A stretch of 64,000 nt of DNA from Streptomyces sp. NBC_01381 (GTDB lineage Bacteria; Actinomycetota; Actinomycetes; Streptomycetales; Streptomycetaceae): contig NZ_JAPEPI010000002.1 in assembly GCF_026340305.1 (NCBI RefSeq), positions 496,001 to 560,000 on the forward strand, written 5' to 3'. Shown here one piece after another: positions 41,770 to 49,981 of this stretch. Position numbers and translations under genes: made by a program. The notes beneath the pieces are model-generated. The model did no database searches. It worked only from the letters and a program-made list of their open reading frames with translations, and had not been told where the DNA came from. How positions within the stretch are numbered: the first letter of the stretch is position 1; the number at the start of each line of letters is the position of its first letter.

Positions 41770-42903
41770 CTAGAACTTGTTGCGCGGCGTGATGCCGAGC
41801 GTCATGCCCGCGAGGCCGCGCTGGCGGCCGCCCAGCTTGCCCGCGATGGCGCGAAGCGCCGAGCCCGCGGGGGAGTCCGGGTCGGTCAGGACGACCGGCT
41901 TGCCCTCGTCGCCGCCCTCGCGCAGGCGGACGTCGATCGGGATGGAGCCGAGCACCGGGACGTTCGCGCCGGTGGTCTTGGTGAGGCCATCGGCGACCCG
42001 CTGGCCGCCGCCCGTGCCGAACACGTCGACCATCTCGTCGCAGTGCGGGCAGGGCAGGCCCGACATGTTCTCGACGACGCCGACGATCTTCTGGTGAGTC
42101 TGTACGGCGATGGATCCCGCGCGCTCGGCGACCTCGGCCGCCGCCTGCTGGGGCGTCGTCACGACGAGGATCTCGGCGTTCGGGACCAGCTGGGCGACGG
42201 AGATCGCGATGTCACCGGTGCCCGGCGGCAGGTCGAGCAGGAGCACGTCCAGGTCGCCCCAGAAGACGTCCGCGAGGAACTGCTGGAGCGCGCGGTGCAG
42301 CATCGGGCCGCGCCAGACGACCGGCGCGTTGCCCGGCGTGAACATGCCGATGGAGATGACCTTCACGCCGTGCGCCGACGGCGGCATGATCATGTTCTCG
42401 ACCTGGGTGGGCTTGCCGTCGGCGCCCAGCATGCGGGGCACGGAGTGGCCGTAGATGTCCGCGTCGACGACGCCGACCTTCAGGCCGTCCGCGGCCATCG
42501 CGGCCGCGAGGTTCACCGTCACCGAGGACTTGCCGACGCCGCCCTTGCCGGACGCGACCGCGTAGACCCTGGTCAGCGAGCCGGGCTTGGCGAAGGGGAC
42601 CTCACGCTCGGCGGTGCCGCCGCGCAGCGCCGACGCGAGTTCCTTGCGCTGCTCGTCGCTCATCACGTCCAGCGTGACGTCGACGCGCGTGACGCCGTCC
42701 AGACGCGCGACCGCGTCCGTCACGTTCTTCGTGATCGTCTCGCGCATCGGGCAGCCGGAGACGGTGAGGTAGACCGTGACGGCCACGGCGCCGTCAGCGC
42801 CGATCTCCACCGATTTGACCATCCCCAGCTCGGTGATCGGTCGCTGGATCTCGGGGTCGTTCACTGTCGCCAGTGCTTCAAGCACAGCGTCTTCCGTAGC
42901 CAT
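41770..42903 (-). CDS. mrp: Mrp/ApbC/NBP35 family iron-sulfur cluster carrier ATPase
   Basis: The 377-residue protein has an N-terminal MIP18/DUF59 domain (ALATVNDPEIQRPITELGMV, GCPMRETI) and a P-loop domain with the deviant Walker A GKGGVGKS at residues 119-126, DADIYGHSVPRMLG, LLLDLPPGTGD and the cluster-binding CPHC near LPCPHCDEMVDVFG. It is thought to carry 4Fe-4S clusters to target enzymes in the cytosol. The gene sits alone on the minus strand next to the sigma/tatB block, as in M. tuberculosis (Rv1229c). Confidence 0.94.
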   Translation of the reverse strand: MATEDAVLEALATVNDPEIQRPITELGMVKSVEIGADGAVAVTVYLTVSGCPMRETITKNVTDAVARLDGVTRVDVTLDVMSDEQRKELASALRGGTAEREVPFAKPGSLTRVYAVASGKGGVGKSSVTVNLAAAMAADGLKVGVVDADIYGHSVPRMLGADGKPTQVENMIMPPSAHGVKVISIGMFTPGNAPVVWRGPMLHRALQQFLADVFWGDLDVLLLDLPPGTGDIAISVAQLVPNAEILVVTTPQQAAAEVAERAGSIAVQTHQKIVGVVENMSGLPCPHCDEMVDVFGTGGGQRVADGLTKTTGANVPVLGSIPIDVRLREGGDEGKPVVLTDPDSPAGSALRAIAGKLGGRQRGLAGMTLGITPRNKF

Positions 42904-42947
42904 ACGACCGATAGTACGGCGCGGTAACCGTGGGTCGGAAAGCCCCG

Positions 42948-43520
42948 TCAGCGGTCGCCTACATCACGTACGCCGCGCTCCTCGGCCGGGAATACGACGC
43001 GGTTCGCCGTCCGCTGCTCCTCCAGCTCCTTGACCAGGTCCTGGAGCTCGGAGCGGATCCAGTCGCGGGTGGCCACTTCGCCCAGGCCCATGCGCAGCGA
43101 GGCGATCTCGCGGCTCAAATACTCGGTGTCCGCGATGGAGCGCTCATTCTGCTTGCGGTCCTGTTCGAGATTGACGCGGTCCCGGTCGTCCTGCCGGTTC
43201 TGCGCGAGGAGGATCAGCGGGGCCGCGTACGACGCCTGCAGGGACAGGGCGAGCGTCAGGAAGAGAAACGGGAAGGGGTCGAAGCGCAGCGCGTCGGGCG
43301 CCGTGACGTTCCAGACGACCCACACCGCGATGGTGACCGTCATCCAGACGATGAAGCGCCCGGTGCCCAGGAACCGCGCGATGCGCTCGGAGAGCCGCCC
43401 GAAGGCCTCGGGGTCGTACTCGGGGAGCAGCTTGCGGCGCCGCGGCCGCGGCAGGTCGAGGCGGAAGCGGGCGGGCCTGGGCTCGGCGCGGTTCTCCCGC
43501 TCGCGGTCAGCCGCGGGCAT
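42948..43520 (-). CDS. DUF1003 membrane protein
   Basis: The 190-residue protein has the DUF1003 pattern: SERIARFLGTGRFIVWMTVT, a second helix FPFLFLTLALSLQASYAAPL and ILLAQNRQDDRDRVNLEQDR after it, then a long helical tail. It overlaps the stop of the MgtE-like gene by 14 bases, with GAGGAAGC before ATG 43520, so the two are co-translated. Function is unknown; linkage to MgtE-like genes suggests metal handling. Confidence 0.85.
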   Translation of the reverse strand: MPAADRERENRAEPRPARFRLDLPRPRRRKLLPEYDPEAFGRLSERIARFLGTGRFIVWMTVTIAVWVVWNVTAPDALRFDPFPFLFLTLALSLQASYAAPLILLAQNRQDDRDRVNLEQDRKQNERSIADTEYLSREIASLRMGLGEVATRDWIRSELQDLVKELEEQRTANRVVFPAEERGVRDVGDR

Positions 43521-44790
43521 GGCGCGCTTCCTCTTCCAGCTCCAGATGGAACTCGGTCTCGCGCCAGTCCTCGGGCAGCATGTGGTCGAGCACGTCGTCG
43601 ACGGTGACCGCCCCGAGCAGTGAGCCGCCCTCGTCGACGACGGGGGCCGCCACCATGTCGTACGTGGCGAAGAACCCGGCGACCTCGTGCAGCGAGGCCT
43701 CCGGCGCGAGCGGCTGCAGATCGTCGTCGAGGATCGAGCCGACCAGGGTGTACGGCGGATCGCGGAGCAGCCGCTGGAAGTGCACGGTGCCCAGGTATTT
43801 GCCGGTCGGCGTCTCGTCCGGCGGCCGGCACACGTAGACCTGTGCGGCGAGCGCGGGGGAGAGGTCCTGCTGCCGCACACGCGCGAGGGCGTCGGCGACC
43901 GTGGCGTCGGGCCTGAGCACGATCGGCTCGGTCGTCATCAGACCGCCGGCGGTGCGCTCCTCGTACGCCATCAGACGCCGCACGTCGGCGGCGTCGTCCG
44001 GCTGCATGAGGGTCAGCAGCCGCTCCTTGTCGTCCTCGGGCAGCTCGGCGAGCAGGTCGGCGGCGTCGTCCGGGTCCATCGCCTCCAGGACGTCGGCGGC
44101 GCGCTCCTCCTTGAGCTTGCCGAGGATCTCGATCTGGTCGTCCTCGGGGAGCTCTTCGAGCACGTCGGCGAGCCGGTCGTCGTCGAGCGCGGCCGCGACT
44201 TCGGCCCGCCGCTTGGGCGAGAGGTGGTGGAGCACATTGGCGAGGTCGGCGGGGCGTAGCTGCTCGAAGGTGGCGAGCAGGCTCTCGGCGCCCTGGCCGT
44301 GCTCCTCCAGGGAGAAGCCGTCGACGGCGGACCAGTCGACGGTGAGCGTCTCGCCCTTGCGCCGGAAGGTGCCCCCTTTGCCCTTCCGTACGAAGACCCG
44401 GTCGATCTCCCAGTCCCGGCGGGCCGGCAGCTGCAGCACCGACACGTCGAGGACGGTCACTTCCTCACCGGTCTCGACGAGCCTGACCCGGCGGTCGAGC
44501 ATCTCGCCGAGCACGAGCCGCTCGGTGGGCCGCTGCTCGAAGCGCCGCACGTTCAGTACGCCGGTGGTGATGACCTGGCCCGACTCGATGCCGGTCACGC
44601 GGGTCATGGGCAGGAAGATGCGGCGCCGGGTGGACAGCTCCACGACGAGGCCGAGAAGGCGTGGCGGTCTGCGGCTCACCCGCAACATCGCGACCAGGTC
44701 GCGGACCCGGCCCACCTGGTCGCCGTTCGGGTCGAAGACGGCGGTGCCGGAGAGGTGCGAGACGAAGATCCGGGAGGGGCTTGCCGCCAT
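43507..44790 (-). CDS. soluble MgtE-like protein: PRC barrel, MgtE_N and CBS pair, no channel domain
   Basis: The 427-residue protein has PRC-barrel-like N-terminal segments (GTAVFDPNGDQVGRVRDLVA), an MgtE intracellular N domain with its superhelix (LADVLEELPEDDQIEILGKL, LEAMDPDDAADLLAELPEDD) and two CBS motifs (VADALARVRQ, AAPVVDEGGSLLGAVTVDDV). The C-terminal five-helix Mg2+ channel of MgtE is absent. GGAGGAG precedes ATG 44790. It may sense Mg2+ or nucleotides and regulate another transporter; CorA is encoded 2 kb away. Confidence 0.88.
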   Translation of the reverse strand: MAASPSRIFVSHLSGTAVFDPNGDQVGRVRDLVAMLRVSRRPPRLLGLVVELSTRRRIFLPMTRVTGIESGQVITTGVLNVRRFEQRPTERLVLGEMLDRRVRLVETGEEVTVLDVSVLQLPARRDWEIDRVFVRKGKGGTFRRKGETLTVDWSAVDGFSLEEHGQGAESLLATFEQLRPADLANVLHHLSPKRRAEVAAALDDDRLADVLEELPEDDQIEILGKLKEERAADVLEAMDPDDAADLLAELPEDDKERLLTLMQPDDAADVRRLMAYEERTAGGLMTTEPIVLRPDATVADALARVRQQDLSPALAAQVYVCRPPDETPTGKYLGTVHFQRLLRDPPYTLVGSILDDDLQPLAPEASLHEVAGFFATYDMVAAPVVDEGGSLLGAVTVDDVLDHMLPEDWRETEFHLELEEEARHARG

Positions 44791-44969
44791 CACGCGCGCC
44801 TCCTCCACCCGTAGGGATTTATGCCGTCCTGTCCGGTATTGCGGGCTTCAGGCTAGCCCGTCCCGGTCGGATACGCCCCGGCGGTGCGTCCGGACGGACT
44901 GGGGCCGAAGGGCGTAGTCGGCCCAGGTACGCTGCCGTACTGCCGTAGCCGTCGTCCCCACGAGAGGCA

Positions 44970-45752
44970 GTGCCACCTGTGACTGCGATTCCCCTGGCCC
45001 GCCGCACCCGCAAGGCGGCAGTCGTGAGCGCGCTGTGCGCGGGTCTCGTCGTGGGGATCACCGGTCTCACCGGGTGCAGCAGCGAGGAGGACCCGGACGC
45101 GGGCACGAACGGCGTCGGCAAGCTCTCCGCGACGAAGATCCAGAGCAAGTCCGCCGCGGCCGCCGACGCGGCGACGGCGGTGCGGCTCTCGGGCACGGTG
45201 GTCAGCAAGGGGCACACGTACAAGCTCGACATGCGGCTCAAGGGTGAGGGCGGCGAGGGCTCGGTCACCTCGAAGGGCGACACGTTCAAGCTGCTCCGCG
45301 TCGGCAAGCAGCTGTATCTGATGGCCGACTCCGGCTTCTGGACGCACGCGAACGCCAAGGACGGCGAGAAGCCCGGCAAGGCGGACGACGAGGCCGCGGC
45401 CAAGCTCGACGGCAAGTACGTGAAGGTCCCCCAGGAGGACGCCGCCTACAAGCAGCTGAGCGGCTTCACGGACAAGGACGTCCTCCTGTCGGGCATGCTC
45501 ACCCTGCACGGCAAGCTGGAGACCGGCGAGCGCGGCAGGACCGGCGGCATCCCCAGCATCAAGATCACCGGCGACAAGGGTGCGGGCGGCACCCTGGACG
45601 TCTCCCTCCAGGGCAAGCCCTACCCGCTGAGCCTGCAGCGCGGCGGCGACGGGGGCACGCTCCGGCTCACCGACTGGGGCAAGGACTTCACACTCAGCGA
45701 GCCGAGCAAGGACGAGATGGTGGACTACGGCGAGCAGCTGCCGACGTCGTAG
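44970..45752 (+). CDS. lipoprotein, LppX/LprG-like
   Basis: The 260-residue protein has a twin-basic N terminus (ARRTRKAAVVSALCAGLVVG) and the lipobox LTGC, so it should be a lipid-anchored envelope protein. The mature part is a beta-rich fold with repeated TYKLDMRLKGEGGEGSV, LLRVGKQLYLMADSGFW segments, like the LppX/LprG lipoproteins that carry lipids or sense the envelope. GTG 44970 or GTG 44979 may be the start; GAGAGG lies nearer the first. Confidence 0.78.
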   Translation: MPPVTAIPLARRTRKAAVVSALCAGLVVGITGLTGCSSEEDPDAGTNGVGKLSATKIQSKSAAAADAATAVRLSGTVVSKGHTYKLDMRLKGEGGEGSVTSKGDTFKLLRVGKQLYLMADSGFWTHANAKDGEKPGKADDEAAAKLDGKYVKVPQEDAAYKQLSGFTDKDVLLSGMLTLHGKLETGERGRTGGIPSIKITGDKGAGGTLDVSLQGKPYPLSLQRGGDGGTLRLTDWGKDFTLSEPSKDEMVDYGEQLPTS

Positions 45753-45756
45753 GGGG

Positions 45757-45810
45757 TAGCGCCCCGCAGGGGCGCGGGGAACTGCGCGACCAGCCACATG
45801 CGGCCTGCAG
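45757..45810 (+). repeat. dispersed Streptomyces intergenic repeat (GGGGCGCGGGGAACTGCGCG type)
   Basis: The stretch after the lipoprotein gene contains GGGGCGCGGGGAACTGCGCG followed by ACCAGCCAC, with a GCGCCCCGCAGGGGCGC hairpin at its head. From general knowledge this element recurs many times between genes in Streptomyces chromosomes. Here it may act as terminator of the lipoprotein gene. Confidence 0.7.
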
Positions 45811-45832
45811 ATTTAGTCTCCCAGCGGAGCCC

Positions 45833-46339
45833 TCAACGCTTCTTCCGCTTGAAAAGCAGCCGAGGCAACGCATCCGGCACGGGAAGACGGGTCGTAGCCC
45901 TGGTCACCAACGGCGCCGCGGCGAGCGACCCGTCGGGCAGATCCGTGACGACGTCCTTCGGGGCGAGGCGCACGACCCGACACTCGGCGGCCCAGCGCTC
46001 AGCGATCTGCTCCGCATCCGGCGCGTTCAGCCGCTTGCCCTTGAGCTCCGCGACAGCCGCCTCCCACGCCTCGGAGTGCGGCGCGAGCTCGCTCACCAAA
46101 GCCGTCCAGGCGATGAGGCGCCCGCCCTTGTCCTTGCTGCGTACGGTCACTTCGGCGGTGGAGCCGTCGGCGAGACCCGGCAGCGGCTGCTCGCCGGGGC
46201 CGTCGCCGACCAGGTGGACCGCACCCTCGTGCCATACGTGCCACAGGGCGCGGGCCGGGCCTTCGCCGCGCACCCAGATGAGGCCCGACTTCTTGGTGGC
46301 CTCCTCCAGGAGGGCCTGGGCGAGCAGCGTTTCTGTCAT
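45833..46339 (-). CDS. hypothetical protein, possibly of a split-barrel fold
   Basis: The 168-residue protein (MTETLLAQALLEEATKKSGL start) has alternating strands (IWVRGEGPARALWHVWHEGA, VHLVGDG, STAEVTVRSKDKGGRLIAW) followed by a helix and an RWAAECRVVRLAP strand, which recalls FMN-binding split barrels. No flavin motif can be confirmed. A C-terminal basic tail (LLFKRKKR) is present. It is a single gene between a repeat and corA. Confidence 0.65.
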   Translation of the reverse strand: MTETLLAQALLEEATKKSGLIWVRGEGPARALWHVWHEGAVHLVGDGPGEQPLPGLADGSTAEVTVRSKDKGGRLIAWTALVSELAPHSEAWEAAVAELKGKRLNAPDAEQIAERWAAECRVVRLAPKDVVTDLPDGSLAAAPLVTRATTRLPVPDALPRLLFKRKKR

Positions 46340-46363
46340 GCGCGCAGCCTACCGAGTGGGCTG

Positions 46364-47479
46364 CTACAGCCAGCCGTTGCGCTTCAGGGTGCGGTGGATC
46401 GCCCAGCAGACGCCGCCGATGAGGCCGAGCACCATGGGGTAGCCGTACCGCCAGTGCAGCTCGGGCATGTGGTCGAAGTTCATGCCGTAGACCCCGCAGA
46501 CCGCCGTCGGCACGGCGATGATCGCCGCCCAGGAGGTGATCTTGCGCATGTCCTCGTTCTGCGCGACCGCGGCCTGGGCGAGGTTGGCCTGCAGGATCGA
46601 GTTGAGCAGTTCGTCGAAGCCGACGACCTGCTCCTGGACGCGCGCCAGGTGGTCGGCGACGTCACGGAAGTACTTCTGGATGTCGGGGTCGACGAGCCGC
46701 ATCGGCCGCTCGCTCAGGAGCAGCATGGGCCGAAGCAGCGGCGACACGGCACGCTTGAATTCGAGGACCTCGCGCTTGAGCTGGTAGATCCGCCCGGCGT
46801 CGACACCGCGCGCGGACCCCTTGCCCTTGCTCGGCGCGGAGAAGACCTCGCTCTCTACGTCGTCGATGTCGTCCTGCATCGCGTCGGCCACCGCGAGATA
46901 GCCGTCGACGACATGGTCGGCGATGGTGTGCAGCACGGCCGACGGGCCCTTGGCGAGCAGCTCGGGCTCCTCCTGGAGCCGCCGCCGCAGCGCCCGCAGC
47001 GAGCCGTGCCCGCCGTGCCGCACGGTGATGAAGAAGTCCCGCCCGGTGAAGCACATGACCTCGCCGGTCTCGACGACCTCGCTGGTGGCGGTGAGCTCGG
47101 CGTGCTCGACGTAGTGGATCGTCTTGAAGACGGTGAAGAGCGTGTCGTCGTAACGCTCCAGCTTGGGCCGCTGGTGCGCGTGCACCGCGTCCTCGACGGC
47201 AAGCGGGTGCAGCCCGAACTCGGCGGCAATACCCGCGAATTCGGCCTCGGTCGGCTCGTGCAGACCGATCCAGGCGAAGCCGCCGTCACGGCGCACCTGG
47301 AGCATCGCCTCGTGTGGGGTGAGGGTGTCGTCGCAGGCGGCGCGGCGGCCGTCGCGGTAGACCGCGCAGTCGACGACGGCGGACGCGGCCTCGCGGGTCG
47401 CGTCGTACGAGATGTAGGTGTTGCCGTCCTTGCGGGGCGCGGGACGGACTGCGGCACGCAGGTCGCGGATCATCGACAT
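46364..47479 (-). CDS. corA: CorA-family magnesium/cobalt transport protein
   Basis: The 371-residue protein has a cytosolic alpha/beta funnel domain (HEPTEAEFAGIAAEFGLHPL, VHAHQRPKLERYDDTLFTVF), a long stalk helix, and two membrane helices with the channel signature YGMNF followed by MPELHW. It ends in basic residues (HRTLKRNGWL). The start is ATG 47479, with AAAGGAG 7 bases upstream. The pentamer conducts Mg2+ or Co2+. A 473-bp upstream region of unknown content may hold a long leader. Confidence 0.93.
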   Translation of the reverse strand: MSMIRDLRAAVRPAPRKDGNTYISYDATREAASAVVDCAVYRDGRRAACDDTLTPHEAMLQVRRDGGFAWIGLHEPTEAEFAGIAAEFGLHPLAVEDAVHAHQRPKLERYDDTLFTVFKTIHYVEHAELTATSEVVETGEVMCFTGRDFFITVRHGGHGSLRALRRRLQEEPELLAKGPSAVLHTIADHVVDGYLAVADAMQDDIDDVESEVFSAPSKGKGSARGVDAGRIYQLKREVLEFKRAVSPLLRPMLLLSERPMRLVDPDIQKYFRDVADHLARVQEQVVGFDELLNSILQANLAQAAVAQNEDMRKITSWAAIIAVPTAVCGVYGMNFDHMPELHWRYGYPMVLGLIGGVCWAIHRTLKRNGWL

Positions 47480-47952
47480 GGGCAGGCTCCTTTGACGGAG
47501 GCCGCCGGCGACGGTTGGAACTGCCCGGAATGGGGACGTCCTGCTGAGGATGTTTGGCACGTCCACAAAGCGGGGAGCACCGCACCGTCGCGGTGGCAGC
47601 TTCGCTACTGACTCAGACCGGAGAACTCAGAGAGATCAGGTGGAAACGAAGTGCTCTTCCGTCGCACGCGGCACGAGGAGTACGCACGCACAACTGGCAG
47701 CTACAGGGCTGCGTGAGATGTCAGACGGAAGAACGGGTGGTACTGCACGGTCGACTTCGATCCATGGCAGCCCCACCTCCTCCGGCCGGTCCCCCGTAGG
47801 GGAAGTCCCAAGCGCGTAGCGCGCGCGAAGTTATCTGCCCGGGCTGGAGAGCGCGCTCTGCGTGCTGCCCGGAACCAGCTGCCAACACTATCAGCCGACT
47901 GAAAGGTCAAGCCCCGCCTTTACCCACCACTGACGAGTTCTATGCTCGCTTC
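47480..47952. other. 473-bp divergent region with competing short ORFs
   Basis: No gene of normal length is supported. Short frames with ribosome binding sites occur on both strands. On plus, GTG 47651 behind AGGTGG encodes 21 residues starting VLFRRTRHEEYARTT; ATG 47764 encodes MAAPPPPAGPP. On minus, ATG 47766 behind GGAGGAGGT encodes MDRSRPCSTTRSSV. The region also has an unusually mixed third-base pattern. It may be a leader or a small RNA for corA or the SUFU-like gene. No M-box was found. Confidence 0.4.
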
Positions 47953-48537
47953 ATGGCTGATGTTCTTGCTCTGGTGGAGGCCCGTCTCCGTACCGGCCTC
48001 GGCGAACCCGACGCGCGCGCCGCGGTGACCTTCCTCGGCACCGACCGTGTCGAAGTGCTGCGCTTCACAGACGGGGACGTGGTCAGGTACGCCACTCTCG
48101 GCATGTCGGTCCATCCGATGACCGACCCGACCGCCGCTCTCGCCGATCCGGTCAAGGGCCCGCGCGCGGAACTGGTGTTGTCGGTGCGGGGCGGCATCGC
48201 CGACACGGACAAGGTGCTCCGCCCGCTCGCGGTGCTTGCCGCATCCCCGCAGGTCGAGGGGCTCGTCGTGGCCCCGGGCGCCTCGCTCGACGTGGGTGAA
48301 CCGCTGTGGCCCGGCGCGCAGTTCACGTCCGTACTGGTCGCGGAGCCGGGCGGCTTGGTGGAGGACCTGGACCTCGACGAGCCAATGGATCCCGTACGTT
48401 TCCTGCCGCTGCTGCCCATGACGCCGAACGAGGCCGCGTGGAAGCGGGTGCACGGCGCGGGGGCGCTTCAGGAGCGCTGGCTGAACAGCGGAACGGACCT
48501 GCGCGATCCGCTGCGCAAGTCCGTTTCGCTGGACTGA
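47953..48537 (+). CDS. suppressor-of-fused (SUFU) domain protein
   Basis: The 194-residue protein fits the bacterial SUFU-like fold: VEVLRFTDGDVVRYATLGMS, LVLSVRGGIADTDKVLRPLA, and VRFLPLLPMTPNEAAWKRVH near the C terminus. In bacteria these domains often occur as immunity or partner proteins in contact-dependent toxin systems, but here no toxin gene is adjacent. Function is uncertain. Confidence 0.78.
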   Translation: MADVLALVEARLRTGLGEPDARAAVTFLGTDRVEVLRFTDGDVVRYATLGMSVHPMTDPTAALADPVKGPRAELVLSVRGGIADTDKVLRPLAVLAASPQVEGLVVAPGASLDVGEPLWPGAQFTSVLVAEPGGLVEDLDLDEPMDPVRFLPLLPMTPNEAAWKRVHGAGALQERWLNSGTDLRDPLRKSVSLD

Positions 48538-48555
48538 AGTGCTGTTCTGTAAGGC

Positions 48556-49809
48556 CTAGTTGGCGAAGACGGTGACGCTGTCCTCCGTCGCGTGCTTCGG
48601 TTCGAGCTTCTCGGCCTCGTGCGTGAGGGCGTCCTTGCGCGCCCACACCACGACCGCGCCGAGCACCGCAGTGACGGCCGCGACCACGAAGGGGATGTGG
48701 ATGTTGCTCCACTCCTCGATCTTCGGCGCGAAGAACGGCGCGGCGGCCGCGGCGAACCACCGGACGAAGTTGTAGCCGGCGCTGGCCACCGGGCGCGGCG
48801 CGTCGGAGACCCCGAGGGCCAGCTCGGTGTAGACGGTGTTGTTCACGCCGATGAAGGCGCCGGACAGGATCGTGCAGACGATGGCCGTGGCGTGGTCGCC
48901 GTACCCGAGCACCAGCACGTCCACGGCGAGCAGCACCAGCGAACCGCCGAGCACCTTCAGCGAGCCGAACCGCGCCTGCAGCCGCGGGGCCACGAGCACC
49001 GAGAACACGGCGAGCAGCAGACCCCAGGCGAAGAAGATCGCACCCGACTTGTACGGCGTCGTGTTGAGCACGAACGGCGTGAAGGCCAGGACCGTGAAGA
49101 ACGTGTAGTTGTAGAAGAACGCGGAGGCCGCGGCGGAGGCGAGGCCTCCGTGGCCGAGCGCCTTGATCGGCGCGAGCAGTGACGTCTTCCGCGCGGGCTT
49201 CGGCTGTTCCTTCAGGAACGCCGTGATGCAGAGGAAGCCGACGGCCATCAGGGCCGCCGTGCCGAAGAACGGGTAGCGCCAGCTGGCGTTGCCGAGCACC
49301 GCGCCGAGCAGTGGGCCGCACGCCATGCCGAGACCGAGCGCCGACTCGTAGAGCAGGATCGCGGCGGCGCTGCCGCCGGCCGCTGCGCCGACGATGACGG
49401 CGAGCGCGGTCGACACGAAGAGCGCGTTGCCGAGGCCCCATCCCGCCCGGAACCCGACGAGTTCACCGACCGAGCCCGATGTGCCGGCCAGGCCCGCGAA
49501 GACCACGACGAGCGCGAGGCCGAGGAGCAGGGTCTTCTTGCCGCCGATGCGGCTTGAGACGAAGCCGGTCACCAGCATCGCGACGGCGGTGATCAGGAAG
49601 TACGAGGTGAAGAGCAGAGAGACCTGGCTGGCCGACGCGTCAAGGCCCTTGGCGATGGAGGGGAGGATCGGGTCGACGAGCCCGATGCCCATGAAGGCGA
49701 CGACGGACGCGCCTGCCGTGGCCCAGACGGCCTTCGGCTGGCGCAGAAGGCTGGTCGCGCCCTCGTCGAACGGATCCCCTTCTGCGGGGCCTCCTGTGCT
49801 GCTGTTCAT
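48556..49809 (-). CDS. major facilitator superfamily transporter
   Basis: The 417-residue protein has 12 predicted membrane helices and the pattern of 12-TMS drug:H+ antiporters: GLVDPILPSIAKGLDASASQ in helix 1, GFVSSRIGGKKTLLLGLALV in the loop 2-3 motif A, and LGLGMACGPLLGAVLG as motif C. An acidic N terminus precedes it. It probably exports a drug or small metabolite. The AT-rich operator-like sequence upstream suggests tight repression. Confidence 0.9.
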   Translation of the reverse strand: MNSSTGGPAEGDPFDEGATSLLRQPKAVWATAGASVVAFMGIGLVDPILPSIAKGLDASASQVSLLFTSYFLITAVAMLVTGFVSSRIGGKKTLLLGLALVVVFAGLAGTSGSVGELVGFRAGWGLGNALFVSTALAVIVGAAAGGSAAAILLYESALGLGMACGPLLGAVLGNASWRYPFFGTAALMAVGFLCITAFLKEQPKPARKTSLLAPIKALGHGGLASAAASAFFYNYTFFTVLAFTPFVLNTTPYKSGAIFFAWGLLLAVFSVLVAPRLQARFGSLKVLGGSLVLLAVDVLVLGYGDHATAIVCTILSGAFIGVNNTVYTELALGVSDAPRPVASAGYNFVRWFAAAAAPFFAPKIEEWSNIHIPFVVAAVTAVLGAVVVWARKDALTHEAEKLEPKHATEDSVTVFAN

Positions 49810-49860
49810 GCCTGCTCCTTCGCGGCTGCCGGCGGGATCGTTGACGTATACATATATTAG

Positions 49861-49873
49861 TTAGCAAGGCTAA
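49861..49873. promoter_or_regulatory. operator-like dyad TTAGC-3-GCTAA upstream of the MFS gene
   Basis: TTAGC and GCTAA form a perfect 5-base dyad 52 bases before the MFS start, within an AT-rich island (49847-49895) that is rare in this genome. On the minus strand two close repeats (TAGCTTGC and TAGCCTTGC) occur. A MarR- or TetR-type repressor site or an iron box is possible. Confidence 0.4.
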
Positions 49874-49981
49874 AAGATGCAAGCTACATCTAAGTTTGCC
49901 TGGTGGCGGGTGGTACGCCGTCGACTCCGGACGGGTGATCGTCCTTGACGCGGCGACGACCGGGGAGGACCGTTGGGCGCT

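Noticed and set aside
47480..47952. M-box Mg2+ riboswitch for corA
   Set aside because: The conserved GTTAGGTGAGGCTCCT and GAGACGCCAA segments are not present on either strand.
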